Shown: piece after piece, positions 11,690 to 23,981 of the stretch
How the letters are laid out: each line of letters begins with the position of its first letter
How positions within the stretch are numbered: position 1 is the first letter of the stretch
DNA from: Trichoderma breve
Lineage: Eukaryota; Ascomycota; Sordariomycetes; Hypocreales; Hypocreaceae
NCBI RefSeq assembly: GCF_028502605.1
Contig: NC_079232.1
Coordinates: 5,518,001 to 5,582,000, forward strand
DNA length: 64,000 nucleotides
Direction of reading: 5' to 3'
The notes under the pieces: model-generated
What the model was told of the DNA's origin: nothing
Seen by the model: only the letters and a program-made list of their open reading frames with translations
The model's database searches: none
Position numbers and translations under genes: made by a program

Positions 11690-12185
11690 TGGATTTTCAC
11701 AATTCTGTCCAGATTCAAACAGTCGGCTTCCCTGCAAAAGATGGGAATGGATTCTATGAAGATAAGCGTGCAAGTGATGGAGTATGCGGAAGCTTTTCAC
11801 GGAGACATTGAGCCTGACAGCAGATGATTATAGACGCCTCCATCATCATATCTATACCCATTTCGATCGTCCTTACCAGCAGTGATTCAGGTCGATTTGA
11901 TTGCCGAATAATTTGCCGCCGGATGACGCACTGCTGAATAGATAATATGCCGCTTGAGAATACGCCGCTCTCCAACAATAGATGTACCGCGACATTGGAT
12001 GAGTCTCCCCGCCCGCGGGACAACAAGACTGCGGCTTCTGCCATCAGGGGATTGTGTGACTATAAGACTTGTATTGCGAGCTGCAATGAATCTTGAATCA
12101 ACATCAGGATAAGAATTATTGTCTACAACGCTTTCGCAATCGAAAATATCAACTGGTTCTAAGATTTTAACAAGAAAAGTCCAAG
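11690..12185. promoter_or_regulatory. Divergent intergenic region between hydrolase and dioxygenase-like gene
   Basis: About 0.5 kb separates the start of the hydrolase (minus) from the dioxygenase-like gene (plus), which would allow co-regulation. No specific operator was identified. The hydrolase frame is open upstream to 11800 but without an ATG. Confidence 0.4.
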
Positions 12186-13632
12186 ATGCATCTCGTTACA
12201 GATTTTGCAGTCAAAGAGAAGTATAGCTATCATGAAGGGTTTGGAAATCACTTCCGGTCAGCCTAATACCCCTTGGGACCACGGAAAGTGAATCAAGTTC
12301 TGATACTCTGTCCCTAGGTCCGAAGCCGTTCCTGGTGCTGTTCCTGTTCCCAACAACCATGCTCAACGTCCTCCCCTCGGATTGCGCACGGAGAAAATGT
12401 CCGGGGCGTCTCTGGTAGGCCCGCGATCGCACAACTTATACACATATATGTATCGCATCGAGTCCTCGCACGAGCACCACCAATTCACTCAGTGGAACCA
12501 TCATCTCGAATATGCCAATCCACCCCCAGCCAAGAACCTGACTCCAAATGCTGTGTCATGGCCCACCGTTCCATGGCCAGAAAAGGGAGACTGGATCTCG
12601 CAGCGCTTGGTAGGCAGCAACGGCGATCCTCAGCAGAAGACGGGCTTATCCATCTGGTTCTTTAATGTCCATAAGGACATGGATCCGCAAACCGTCTTCA
12701 GCAGCCTGGACGGCGAGGCTCTTATCGTCCCGCAGTTCGGCTCGCTGGATATCACGACGGAGCTTGGCAAGATGCTAGTTAGGCACAACGAGATCGCCGT
12801 GATTCCGCGTGGCATCAGATATCGTGTGACGCTGCCTGATGGAAAGCCGTGCCGGGGGTACATCTGCGAGCTCTATCAGGGCCATTTCCGTCTGCCTGAA
12901 CTCGGTATTATTGGGACGACCGGCCTGGCCAATTCCTATGACTTTCAGATACCAAAGGCATCTTTCGAGGGCCGCGTTGAAAAGGGGCTGAATGGTGATC
13001 AAATTGCCGTCACCAACGAGACGTCGGAATGGAACATTGTATCTCGCCTGAATACAAAGCTGTGGCGCTGTTCACAGCCTACGAGCCCTTTCATTGTCGT
13101 CGGCTGGCAGGGCACACTCTATCCGTACAAGTACGATTTGGCACGTGTCGATACCATCACCAACATCCGCTACGGCCACGCCGATCCCTCCGTGTTTGTT
13201 GTTCTAACAGCTCCTTCGTTTGGCAAAGCCCCCGGCACTGCGGTGATTGACTTTGCCTGCGTCGGGCCTCGATGGCAAGTTGCCGAAGGCACGTACCCGC
13301 TGCCCTGGTTCCACCGCAACACGATGCAGGAGTTTGTTCTTGGCATTATTGATGACCAACGTCTTGACACTCCGCTCAACGACCCTAGAGCCGACTTTAG
13401 CCCCTTTGCAGCCTTTCTCAACGGGACAATGGTGACGCATGGGCCTGATGAGAAGCATTACCAGGCCATGAAGGCATCGGACACTACTAAGCCAGTTATA
13501 GTGCAGAATGAAGGCCTCACTTTCGGTCTCTTTGAGTTTGAGTGTCCCCTTTATTTGACGGATTGGGCTTTTGAGTCGGCGAAACAGAACTCCAAGAGGC
13601 AGTTTTCAGGTCAATTCATTGAGACTAAGTAG
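12186..13632 (+). CDS. Homogentisate 1,2-dioxygenase-like protein
   Basis: Non-heme iron ring-cleaving dioxygenase family; true HGDs convert homogentisate to maleylacetoacetate in tyrosine/phenylalanine catabolism. Model: join(12186..12256,12318..13632), 461 aa, phases closing exactly. The start MHLVTDFAVKEKYSYHEGFG leads into FGNHFRSEAVPGAVP, the family N-terminus, split by a 61-bp intron with a CTAG acceptor. Conserved blocks are EALIVPQFGSLDI, VIPRGIRYRV, RGYICELYQGHF, GWQGTLYPYKYDL and VLTAPSFGKAPGTAV. Metal-ligand region: FHRNTMQEF (His and Glu) and THGPDEKH (His). It is rather divergent from housekeeping HGD, so it may act on a related aromatic substrate. It sits between the broken hydrolase and the Zn2Cys6 regulator, which suggests a small aromatic-catabolism cluster. 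Confidence 0.88.
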
Positions 13633-15120
13633 CGAGATGGGAAATATGACAGTTGTATATGCCAATAGAATGTTTAGATTGAACCTCCTTTCAGTAGCTT
13701 GTGCCATATAGCGTTTAGCATCAGCAGTGTTCTAGCTTGCCTTGATCAGGCCTTGGCATCAATACAAATAAGGTAGCAGCAAGACTTGATTCAGCTTTAC
13801 GTATCTCTATGGGATTGGAGATGGACTTGATACAGTCCCCCCTATACAATGATTAGGCGCCTATTCCTACGATGGCAAATACAGTCAAAGGTTAGGCCCT
13901 GCGTCTCCATGGACGATAAAATCCTATGAATCAGAATCCTTCCCCAAATATTTTTATCCAAGACATATTTCACCGCATTGAAATGAATGCGATGGGCCGT
14001 GGGACTACTCCGCTGACGAGCAAACATGTAGTTATCCAAGATGTTACGGTCTGGCGATGTGCTTGGCCGTTGCCGCAGAGGTCGAGGCCCGCGCATGAGT
14101 GTGATTTGGACTGGAGCCAAATGCCCAACCGGACTCGGGAGTCTGAACAAAAGTTGGAGCAGCAGTATCCCATGGTAGTCGTGATATTTCTTTTTTCCTG
14201 GAGCCGGGTCTCGTATTTTGCGTGCGTAAGTAGCCTCGTCCGGCGGGAGGGAGGGAACGTTCGATCAAGGGGAAAGGCGTCACCCACCGCCAGATGCAAA
14301 ATTAGATATCGGCGTTGGGAATCTTTCGACCATCACGGTAACAATATTATGTCCATGACAAATTCTGAGTAGGATAGCCTTGTGGCTGTTGTTACTGGAG
14401 CGCGAGTTTGTCACTGTTACATCTCAAGACGGCCCGTCTGAAGACAGCCCGCCCGACACTAGAGACCTGAACAGTTTGCCCGACACAACACCTGGACACT
14501 CCGCCCGAACTGCAACACGGGTTGTGAACAGCGTCTTCGGCCACGACATCAACGATTCCAACATCAATCGAGATCCCACCCCCGGATACACGTCATGTCT
14601 GAATGCCGCCGCACTCGTTCAATATCCTCGACGCCCAAGGGCTGCCTCTACTTGACAACAACCAACATAATCCCCAAACGCAGTCACCTTTACAAATAAA
14701 AGTTGAGTTCGCTGGATATTTGAATACATTAATGGCTAACCATTAAAACTCTAGTCTTGGTCCGATAATCTCTCCCATCCCATTTAGATACGCCGACGAC
14801 TCAACTTTTGATACCATACGCTATGCGAGACCCGTGCAGGTGTTCTACTCAGCCGACTTCGACTTAAAACGAACGAGACGATCGAATAAGACGATCGTAC
14901 CAGATAATGGCATTGCTCTGGACACCAGTCAAGGATATATAAGAGAAAGGAGGGTTGTTTGTCGAGAACTATACGAGAATAAAAATTGTTTGATGCTTCA
15001 TCATTCATGGCAATTAGTCTAGAGGCTCGCATGTTGAAACTCCCAAATGATTGCCTGTACAATAAGCTGATAGTCTTTGAGCTACGCATGTTCAAATTTG
15101 GATAGACAAGAAATCGCAAA
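13633..15120. other. Intergenic, no supported gene
   Basis: Contains several overlapping open frames on both strands (for example 13842-14372), with no domain, no splice structure and mutual overlap. I regard them as chance frames. Convergent 3' ends of the dioxygenase-like gene and the regulator lie at the borders. Confidence 0.45.
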
Positions 15121-17628
15121 TTAGAATCCATTAACGCCTTCTGACCAGATCCAATTCGAGTCTTTGGTGATGTAGTCAAAGCTATCAATGCCATCTTGCA
15201 CAATAACATCTCTCCCAATGCTGAATTGTGCGCTGGGTTCCTGATACAGAGCGAGAGCGGGATCTACCAGTCCCTCTGAATGGTCGATTGATGTCACCTC
15301 CTTCAGAGACAGAGCATTGATGTGGTCCGGAAAGAACAAGATGCGTGACAAGATCCAATGGTCGTCGTCACCCGGTTTGCTGTCTGCCCACTGCAGGTCA
15401 GTCAGCTTCTTCTCGTACCGCCGGAAAGAATCTATACGCAGCCCGTCAGTTTGTGTCTCCGTCGCATCTACATTCCATTGCAACATACTCAAGACGAATC
15501 GGCCAAGACCCGAGAACTCAGCAAATCGCTCCAACGTCATGGTCAAGATTTGCAAGGAAAGCGACGCCCTCTCTGCCAGTTCCGGATCGGCTCGAGTGAA
15601 TAGCTTGACAAGCAATTGGAGGCATGCGGGCACCCATAGGACAGAGGCGGGGTAAGGACAGGAGCGTGGCACATCGTCGGCCGACGAATCTCGAAGAATG
15701 GAGCAAACGGTCTCGGATGCAGATAGCGCCCGAGAAAACGCTTTGGTCTCGGGCGATGTGCCATTGTCGTTGCCCTGTCGTCGCCGGCGGGACAGATCGT
15801 GGCAGAGATTAAAGATGTCAGAGGGTGTTGCATGTTTGAAGCATCGAATCTTGCTGGAAATGGCAAATACACTGCATTGTGGTCAGCGGTGGAACTACTG
15901 AGCCGGGATAGATCGAGACTTGCGATTCGAGCAATAAACGTAGATGAAAGTGATCGGTCGAGATCTTAAATTGCCCGGCATCTCCCGTCTTCGATTCCAG
16001 GGGCATGTTCTGTTTGTAAAACGTAGCACACTCTTGGATTTTGGTGAGAATTTCGTTTGATTCAAGAGCATCGTCATGATTCATAGCTTCTTCGAGCATC
16101 TTTGCGCCAAGATGCATTGTTCTGATCCGATATGCCAGGACAGAGAGTTGAGGCTGTACTGTCAGAGATGCTCGCAAATCGTCGAGGCTCGCTGGTAGGA
16201 AATCCGATGGGCAATAACGCCCTTGGAACCAGACCTTGTCGTCACACGGAAGCTTCGTCTTGCATTTTCCCCAATCAATCATGCGCGGCCTGTCTTTTGT
16301 TACGCAGATGAAGTTCTCCAGATACGCAATGACCCACCAGGTGCGCCGCAGCTCCTCCTTCTTGACCCATGTGGATTTGCAAGGCTCTGAATCGCTATCC
16401 CTCGACATGGATATTGTTTCGTCGTTATAGTCGACTTGATCCAAGCCACAGTCATGGGCCAATCGCACTGTGGTTGATAGCAAGGAATACGTCCGACCAC
16501 TAAGTCCGATTCCCATTTGTGCAAAAGTAACAATGGCAGCAGCTTGCACGACTGTAATCGACGGCCTCTGCATCTCGCCGCTTTCAAGCTCCAGCCTGTC
16601 CATTCTTGAGGTTTCATTCATGAGGAGCCGGTATGCCTGACTGAGAAAGCCTTGGCCACGCTCCCATCGCTTTCGGCTCTTGTAGCGGATGTCATCTTGG
16701 CTGTCGTAGCTGCCAGACGCCCGACGCAGCAGCATGCGGTCAAAAAGGTCGACTTCAGGATGATCCGAATATCTCGCCGCCAAAGCAAATATGCTTGACA
16801 GGATGAGCGTTGCCTGCTCGTCCAACGCGTACGAGCCACTTTCAACCCGGCTGACAAAGCTTGGTTGGTGGAGGAGGCGGATCTGCGGATGGACGTAGTC
16901 AAAATAGACATCTAACAGGTGAACGATGAGTGCTTTGGAAGGAAGAGGAGAGTCCTTTATTGGGGAATTGCTCCACGGCGGTTGTGAAGGTACGGATTCG
17001 AGGGTTGTCGCCAATGCTGTAACTTCGAGTGTGGGATCCAGGCTTGAAAGGGGATGAAACGTGTCTCCGGAGAAGGAAGATTGAGACCAGCTCATCTGTC
17101 CCAGGGCATTTTGCGACCAACTTTCATCCCATTCGCCATTGTCGTCGAGTGCTGAGCCCAAAGTCTGTGTTTCTTGGGGCGGCAGAGGGTCTAATTCGGT
17201 GGGTCAGAAGATGTCGAATGCGCCGCTGAATGTGTCGATAAAGTGATCAACTGCGCTCACCATTTGATTTGTCGCTGGTGGGTGCTATTCTCTTGTAGCC
17301 CTTTCTCGGGCCAGGTTTCTTTGTAAATGCAGGGTAGATACAAGTTGCCATAGTTTGAGTGCATAGCAAACACTGCGGCTTCGTCCCGCTACCTAAAGGC
17401 ACGTACGTAACACGAACATGAGCATGGGTATAGATATGGATGCAACAACGATTCATTCTACGCCACAGAACATCAACTCACATCTCTTTTTCCTCCTGTT
17501 TGCAGCAATAGGTTAGCTGGCAATGGCCCATCCATCACGTCAAGTAGAATCCAAAGCCAAATCAAGAAGGAAACTCACCGGCTGCAATTCTGACAGGCCC
17601 GGACCCGTTTGCTTTGGTGAGAGAGCAT
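15121..17628 (-). CDS. Zn2Cys6 transcription factor with fungal-specific regulatory domain
   Basis: Nuclear DNA-binding regulator, 738 aa. Model: complement(join(15121..15849,15899..17190,17261..17392,17482..17495,17579..17628)). The zinc cluster is spread over three exons: ACQNCSR in exon 1, RKKR in a 14-nt exon 2, and C-SGTKPQ-CLLC-TQTMAT-C in exon 3. Together these give CX2CX6CX6CX2CX6C, an exact match to the binuclear cluster, followed by the basic linker KKPGPRKGYKR. The fungal-specific TF domain covers roughly residues 120-550 (LIVHLLDVYFDYVHPQIRLLHQ, GRTYSLLSTTVRLAHDCGL, RRTWWVIAYLENFI). Intron 3 has donor GTGAGC and branch CTGAC. The last intron uses an unusual AAG acceptor at 15850 and is the weakest junction. 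It probably regulates the neighbouring dioxygenase/hydrolase pair (inference from position only). Confidence 0.88.
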
Positions 17629-19957
17629 TTCCAGCAGTGACTGGATCCAGTCGTTGGGCCACAGAAGCGCTATGCAATCCGAATCGCACCACCTTTGATC
17701 TTTCGTCTGCAGCAAGCCGACATGTCCAAGATTACCTTAGGCACAAACAAACCCGACAAGATTCCGCCCAGGTACAGTCACTTGCTGGTATTACTGTCTC
17801 TCCCCTCGCTTAGTGGATTAGTCAGCGCGCGACACCACTTGAGATGTGCACAGCATGACGCCTGAATCCTACCTCATAATCCAGTACCTATGATGGCGGG
17901 TAGGTACTATTAGTACCTAGACAGTAATGCAAATATCGGCAAAGACTCGACTTCTGTTTCAGATGGATGCCCTCGCTCAACAGGCAGAATTGATAAGGGC
18001 TAATTATTCGTCTTATCATCATGCTATCGTGATTCTCAAGACGCGTATCATCACGGATCAGCATTTACTTCGATCCAGCATCTTATAACCACAAAATACC
18101 TACATATGTAGCAAGGAGCAACAGGTGGGCATTGGGCAATCGACAACAATAACCTGGATCAGTTGCTTCGTGGCCAGGCTTCGAAGAACCCGCTCGGGGA
18201 CATGCTTCCCTTGTTTGCTAGAGCTTTTGCTAAACATTTGCCAGATCTGGCTTGATAGAGCAGATAGAAACAGAATTGAGAACATGAATACACCCCCTCC
18301 GCGACAACCTCCACCATTGTCGATCTCGTTCGAGCGCCTGGAACCTGCCGTGACACTCCTGGCGGGGGAGCCTAAAGCTGGCTACGGTAGCTCCCGGTGC
18401 TACGGCTAAAAGGTACCCTGGATGGCTTGGCCAGCAAGCTTAAAGCCCCCGATCTGGTAGTAAGGTAGGTGGTCTACCACGAAACTACTAAGGAGGCTGA
18501 CAATCTTGCTTTCCTAGGTACTATATCTCATTGGAATCAAGGCGGTCATTATGTCTCCGCAGTCACCCTTCAAGAGTGTCAAGATCATCTAACTACATGT
18601 ATTCAGGTCGCCAGCAATCTGACACCATCGACTGCAATCATAGAGGGACTTCAAAGATATGATGGGAATATTGGCTCAATATGCCTCGCAAAGTGCGATC
18701 CTTACTTGCCAGGGAGGCTTCATCTTCTGACCCATTTATCGGTATGCAGAGAGGCATCGTCACGCGTTCAGCAAGAGGCTGTTCGACAAAGCCCTTCAAC
18801 TAGCCCTTCAACTAAGCGAAAAGAGAATTCTCGGTTGGATCAGGCTACCATGGGCTAAACAACCTTCCTACATGAGTAAAAAGATTACCTTTCCTTGGGG
18901 GCCAGTTCCTTCGGCGTGTCCATATTGTGAGTCAAGGACTCCAAGTGACGCCGCAGTCAACGACGCTATTCGATCGGGCTGGCGAGCTTACCGCGTCTCT
19001 GGAGGTATTGGGACAGCAAATCCATGGATCCTCACTGGCACAGGCCATTAAGAGAGTCGTCGTTGAATGCACGCACGTAGCAGCCCTCGGGAAAACACGG
19101 TCAGTTGAACAATATCCAAGGTCGCTCGGCCTGCCAGCCAGCGTACACGAGGCGCCAGAGATACTTGACGTCAAATCGACAAACTCGCGCTCTATCTGTT
19201 CCTTTGCAAAGATCTCCTTCATATCACCAAGAAAGGCGAATACGCAGATTTGTTTAGAGATTTCGATGTAATACATCTCGAAGCCTTTCCTGACATCTCT
19301 CGGCCGGTTATCAAAGAATATTGCCATGTCCACGCTTTTGCGCAACGAAAACGAAAACGAAACGAAAAGGAAACGAAAAGGAAGCCCCGTTCATGACTGG
19401 ATTCCACATGCTGATGTGCAAATTCGTCCGAAGCTCGATGTTTCATGCATACATGTAACCCTTTATTATGCTGCGGGTTTTATAGCTCTGAACCCGCACC
19501 CTCGGATACACTTCCGAAATAGCAGGGGGCCGAAGTCCATGGACGCCAAACACTTGCTAGTATGAGTTGCTTGCCAAGCTGCCTTAAAAGGCAATTGCAG
19601 GTACAGGCTTAGGTGGTTAGCGCCGGCTAGCCTGAAGTGTGTGCCACAGGTAACTACCTCTCTAAGGTCTAAGGAACTGCTGGCCTGAATGTCGGGCCGT
19701 TTCGAGCTTCCCAAACAAATCAGGTGTCCCTGTAGAGCCGCCCTTATTCGTGCAAAAATCCTGCAATTCATGGACTCGTATGCCTACAGTAGAGCTCATA
19801 CGGCGGATATTATGCCTCCAGTAGATCGGGCTCTAAGGGGCTCTGTGCTGATCGGTTGGGTGCTGGCTGACCACTCGGGAAACAACATATCTGGGGTAGA
19901 ATTAGTAGTCCCAAGGGATCTAAGGCTGCGTTGTGGTTGACTCAGTTTTGTCTACGA
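17629..19957. other. Gene-poor region with degenerate coding fragments
   Basis: Contains no intact gene that I can support. Several frames of 60-130 codons overlap on both strands. The part that looks most like decayed protein-coding DNA is listed separately at 18872-19396. Confidence 0.45.
18872..19396 (+). pseudogene. Possible decayed coding fragments, unknown family
   Basis: Two stretches read like protein but lie in different frames separated by stops. The first runs from the ATG at 18872 (MSKKITFPWGPVPSACPYCE, then SRTPSDAAVNDAIRSGW) to a stop near 19050. The second, about 19170-19396, reads DKLALYLFLCKDLLHITKKG, then FRDFDVIHLEAFPDI, and ends in a Lys/Arg-rich tail (KRKRNEKETKRKPRS). 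I do not recognise the family. They could be the remains of one gene or chance frames. Confidence 0.25.
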
Positions 19958-19966
19958 GTATATATA
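19958..19966 (+). promoter_or_regulatory. TATA box of the lyase-like gene
   Basis: GTATATATA lies about 90 bp before the ATG at 20058, followed by a pyrimidine-rich leader (CATCACCATCAACC and CTCCTCGTTG) as is usual for strongly expressed secreted fungal proteins. Confidence 0.5.
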
Positions 19967-20057
19967 GGGACTAAGGTTCCCTCTCAAGTGTTCTCCTTCG
20001 TACATCACCATCAACCATCCTCTTTTTACTCCTCGTTGATACTTTCCTACCATCGCC

Positions 20058-20843
20058 ATGTTCTCTCACAAGTCTGAAAAGGCGCTTCTTGCCTTTGCTC
20101 TTTGCTTCTCTGCTGCTTCTGCCTTGAACCCATCCTGTGCTCCAGGAGGCAACTTCAACCTTAGCCCATTCGTACTTCAGTTGCCAAGCGGCACCACCAA
20201 CAATCCGGACCAAATCCCCGCCTCAAAGCTCACGGGCTGTGGTGGCTATCAAGATCCTGGCCACCACTACTTCTTCACCGAGTCTGGTGATGGCGCCATG
20301 GTCATGAAGGCCCCAGGTGGAGGAAATTGTGCTACCTTCCCGGGTGCACCACGCTGCCGCTCCGAATTCGGCGAGACTCAACCGTGGAGTTCTACAGCTG
20401 CAACCAACCGCCTGACGGCTGACCTCCTCGTCACGGGCGGCAGCAGCATCTGCATTGGCCAGGTGTTCCAGTCAAACTCCAACAACAAGCCTCTCGTAAG
20501 TCTTGCGGGCAAACCACTACGCATCACCTAGGTATGTTGCTAACAAAACCAGGCTGAGGTTTACTACAACGGCAATGGCCAAATCACCGTCGGTGTTGAG
20601 TTTGTTGCAACTGGTGGCCAAGGCCAGGACTTGAACAAGATTGGCACTGTCACCCCTGGCAGCCGATTTACCTACGATTTGCGCTTCGAGAATGGCCAGC
20701 TGCAGTTTGGCCTCAACGGTGGAGCATTAAAGACCCTAAAGCAATACTTCAGCACTCCCAAGGCTTTCTTCAAGATGGGTAACTATAATCAGGGTGGCGA
20801 CGACTCTGATATTCACGTTTTCGGCCTCACTGTTCAGCACTAG
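20058..20843 (+). CDS. Secreted alginate-lyase-like (PL7-type jelly-roll) protein
   Basis: Probable extracellular polysaccharide lyase, 242 aa. Model: join(20058..20495,20553..20843) with donor GTAAGT and branch GCTAAC. A signal peptide spans about residues 1-22 (LLAFALCFSAASA), and the mature part starts near LNPSCAPGG. Conserved strand motifs are RCRSEFGE (residues 99-106), GQVFQ (134-138) and FFKMGNYNQGG near the C-terminus, matching the R-x-E and YFKxGxYxQ signatures of the PL7 fold. The usual Q-[IV]-H catalytic motif appears as Q-V-F, so the His is absent at that position; His69-His70 (GHHYFF) could substitute. Substrate (alginate, glucuronan or other uronan) cannot be decided. No clustered partner genes. 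Confidence 0.75.
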
Positions 20844-22581
20844 ACATGTCCCGTTCAATAAATGAACCAGAGGTTACATGTAACTAAAGAAGCATCTCTT
20901 GCATTTACATGTATATATTATGTTACGGACCAGCCTTAGGTGGCGTAACACATAAATAAGGCAGAGGATAATAGCACATATTTCGATTCACTTATTATAT
21001 TAAACTGCAGCAGTCATTGAACTTGTATTGATATTCAAAAGTCTGGTTCGCTTTAGTTATACAAAAGACACTTTTTTCCATCCAGTTTGGCAGCTCCTGA
21101 CGGTGCTGGTCTCGATGTGCGCATGATGTCAAGGCAAAAGTGAATGAACGCGCTATTAGCGATCTATTCTTTGCTCAGTCAACTAATCCTCATATCTAAT
21201 AGTACACCGCGGCACATGACAAAGGATACCTGTATATTGTGGCATATGTACAGATTACGGAAATATTCGGTCCAGCGCGGACGGATATTCCACATGTTAA
21301 TACGAGATAGTGGTGCTGTGCCACTCCTGGTCTCCTCCTGGTAGGCCTGTGTGCTAATGATCTGCAATATATCCAGTTTCAAAGAAACCTAGCCTCGTGG
21401 GCCGAACTTGGCGTCCTGCCTATTCCGGGGTAGGCGCTAGTAATGTACCCAGTAACACATCGCACAAAGTTGCACTCACTGAAATGTTACCCAACCACCT
21501 TCCGCACACGGGCGAAAAAGCAGATCTTGGTTCAATAGGGAGCTGTAGAGTTGCTATAATTACTCCGTATCTGCTACATGATGATGCCATTGGTGGTAAG
21601 ATGACGTCCGGTATGATTACCGGGACCTCGTATGCGAGACATGCGATCAGGCAGGTCCCTGACACTTGAGATTCTGTAGTATTTGCCGAGAGGCGTGTTC
21701 CATGTTTCCATCGGAGGCTCCGTTGTCGTGGAATACCTGACCACTGGGGCCTCTGGGTCGCTGAGTCTCTGGATGGACCGGTAGCTGTGGGGAATCAGTA
21801 GCTGGGAGATACTAGGTACATTAGTATGTAGACTCTGGATGGACCAGCTGATCCAGAAACGGGCTGCAAGAACTCAGGGCAGCAAGTGGATGCGCGGAAC
21901 AAGCCAGAACATGCTGAGTTTCATTCCGAGTGGACTCTCTCCTTCAATTTGGGCAAGTGCCTGGCAACAATTGGTCGGAGCATCCTGGGACTGACAAACG
22001 GCAAGATCCCGGCAATAACCGCTGGAAGGTCCGCCTATCACAAAAGATTTGGAAGCTTCTATATGAGTAGGCATTATTGTTTCGCTCTACTGAACCTCGT
22101 ATTGACCAGCAGCTGTGCGGGCGTGAGCAAGGTGCTTATATCATATCTGAACTGGCTGGATTGTCACAAGGGTTCCGCCTGATGCACAACTGCATCGCCA
22201 AACACCTTCTCAATATTAAGTTGACGAATGGGTGACAAGTCGGAGATAAACGTGGAGTTGGGGTAAAACTAAGGTGGTTTAAACAGGTGCAGTATTCTTC
22301 GATCGGTGTGGTGGATCTGGGCTTTGATAGGTGGGAACACTTCACGATGATACCTGCAGACTTTCACGAATACGTCTATTCTGAGCCAGGATCTCGCGGC
22401 ACGGGGGGGTTAGAAACAACCCTTCGATAAGCGCAGCGAACTTAGCTAACCTTAATCTACAGACCTGTCCAAGTATCTCTTCCTTCCACCTGAGCGCCTG
22501 GCTTGGAGCTCCTTCTTAGCGCGGCAAAGGAATACGGAGTAAGAACAGGTATATGAAAACCTATTTCAGCCGTCGCAATAG
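20844..22581. other. Intergenic, no supported gene
   Basis: About 1.7 kb with only short, unsupported frames on both strands. It contains a near-duplicated phrase (CTCTGGATGGACC at about 21768 and again at about 21833), otherwise nothing recognised. Confidence 0.4.
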
Positions 22582-23981
22582 ATGTTAAGATCGTATCATG
22601 ACAAGGTTCCCATGTTGCGGGATGTTAGCTCCGGAGATCTTGGGCTCGGCGTCCGTTCCGTGACATCATACAACGGGCTTCGAGTCACAGCGGACTCAGC
22701 ATACCTATTTGATATACCTCCCAATTTGATCATCAGGACAGAATCACCTGTGGCCCGAAATCTGTTTGATGGGAAGAAGGCAATAGGAGTTGAGTTGACC
22801 AGTGGCACGCAATGTTGGTTACTTCGCACTCAATCCTCTGGGGTCCCTCAAATTACCTCTACTAACACCGAATCACAGACTTTGCTACTCAAGAAACCAT
22901 AATCAGCACTGGTGCTATCGACTCGCCAAAGATTCTGCTGCTCTCTGGAATGGGGCCCCAGGATGAGCTGGCAGAACTCGGCATTCCGGTCACTTCGGTC
23001 CGCCCAGGAGTTGGAAACAACTTCAAGGACAAGTGTATGGTCTATCTAAAGGCCCATCTACAGCCAGGCACAGTGCTGAGCATCAACATGAGTGACGTGG
23101 CCCATTGGCAGCAGCAATGGGAAGAAGATCGAACGGGACTAATGGTTGTTGAGCCCTGTCGGATCACGACGAGATACTTTAAGCTCGAAAATCCGGGGAC
23201 ATTTGCCGAATTCCAGCAGCTTGATGAGCAGGCAAAGCAGCTGCTGATGCGGCCGCGGACTACTGCGTACGAAATAGCGCCAGTAAGTGAGATCAACTCA
23301 ATGCGGTATGTGTCAGGTTGGAGTTTTGATGAGCAATATTACCACCTCAACAGGGAATATTTGCGGATCCAACAACTGGCGGTTCCTTGTTCGGGACGCC
23401 TGTCATCTTGATGCACCCTCAATCAACGGAAAATTCTCCCTCCGAAGCTCTGACCCGGCGGCAGCTCCTATTATCCCGTTGGACTACCTGAAGAACCCCT
23501 ATGATCGTCGAGTTCTTGTGGAATCGACCAAGAACGCGATCGATTTCATATACAGCTCCAAATCCCTGCTGTTGAGCCCATCGTGGGCCTCACAGGTAAA
23601 ACAGACGAGGACATTCTGGTACAGCAGTCTCCAAAGATGAACTTTGATCACCCCCTCTATCTGCAAGTATACTGACATAAAGCTTTCAACAATTCGTTCG
23701 AAATTATGTATCAACCGCTTGGCACCCCCAAGGTACAGTCAAGATGGGAAAGCTAGACGACGAAACTGCTTGCGTAGGATCGGACTTCCGCGTCATCGGC
23801 ATAAAGAACTTGCGAGTCCCAGATCTGAGCGTGGTTTCCGTGACTTTGAGGTTAGTTTCGTCGAGGCGTTTTTGAGCGTCGGTTTGTCTTGATTCTTTTG
23901 TTTAGCAACCATACCTAGGCCGATGCGTACGTGATTGGCGAAATTGCCACCCAAAAGCTAATCAGCACCTATGGCTTGTAA
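22582..23981 (+). pseudogene. GMC oxidoreductase remnant (5'-truncated, disrupted)
   Basis: Remains of an FAD-dependent glucose-methanol-choline oxidoreductase. Recognisable pieces in order: GDLGLGVRSVTSYNG; ADSAYLF; VARNLFDGKKAIGVEL; ISTGAIDSPKILLLSGMGP (GMC signature 2) with LAELGIPV and RPGVGNNFKDK; KFSLRSSDPAAAPIIPLDYL; then LDDETACVGSDFRVIGIKNL and a true family C-terminus, ADAYVIGEIATQKLISTYGL, ending at the stop at 23979-23981. The FAD-binding N-terminus (GxGxxG and the first about 200 residues) is missing upstream. Some frame changes can be introns (for example GTAAGT at 23284). A shift near 23425 and another near 23740 cannot. A TAG at 23916-23918 replaces the residue after the catalytic Asn-His-Thr (Gln in relatives). 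Confidence 0.85.

Noticed and set aside
13842..14372. Possible gene between the dioxygenase-like gene and the regulator
   Set aside because: Frames on both strands overlap, lack motifs and have composition like non-coding DNA.
17191..17260. Apparent in-frame TGA and frameshift in the Zn2Cys6 regulator
   Set aside because: Removed exactly by a 70-bp intron with GTGAGC donor, CTGAC branch and TAG acceptor; the phase closes.
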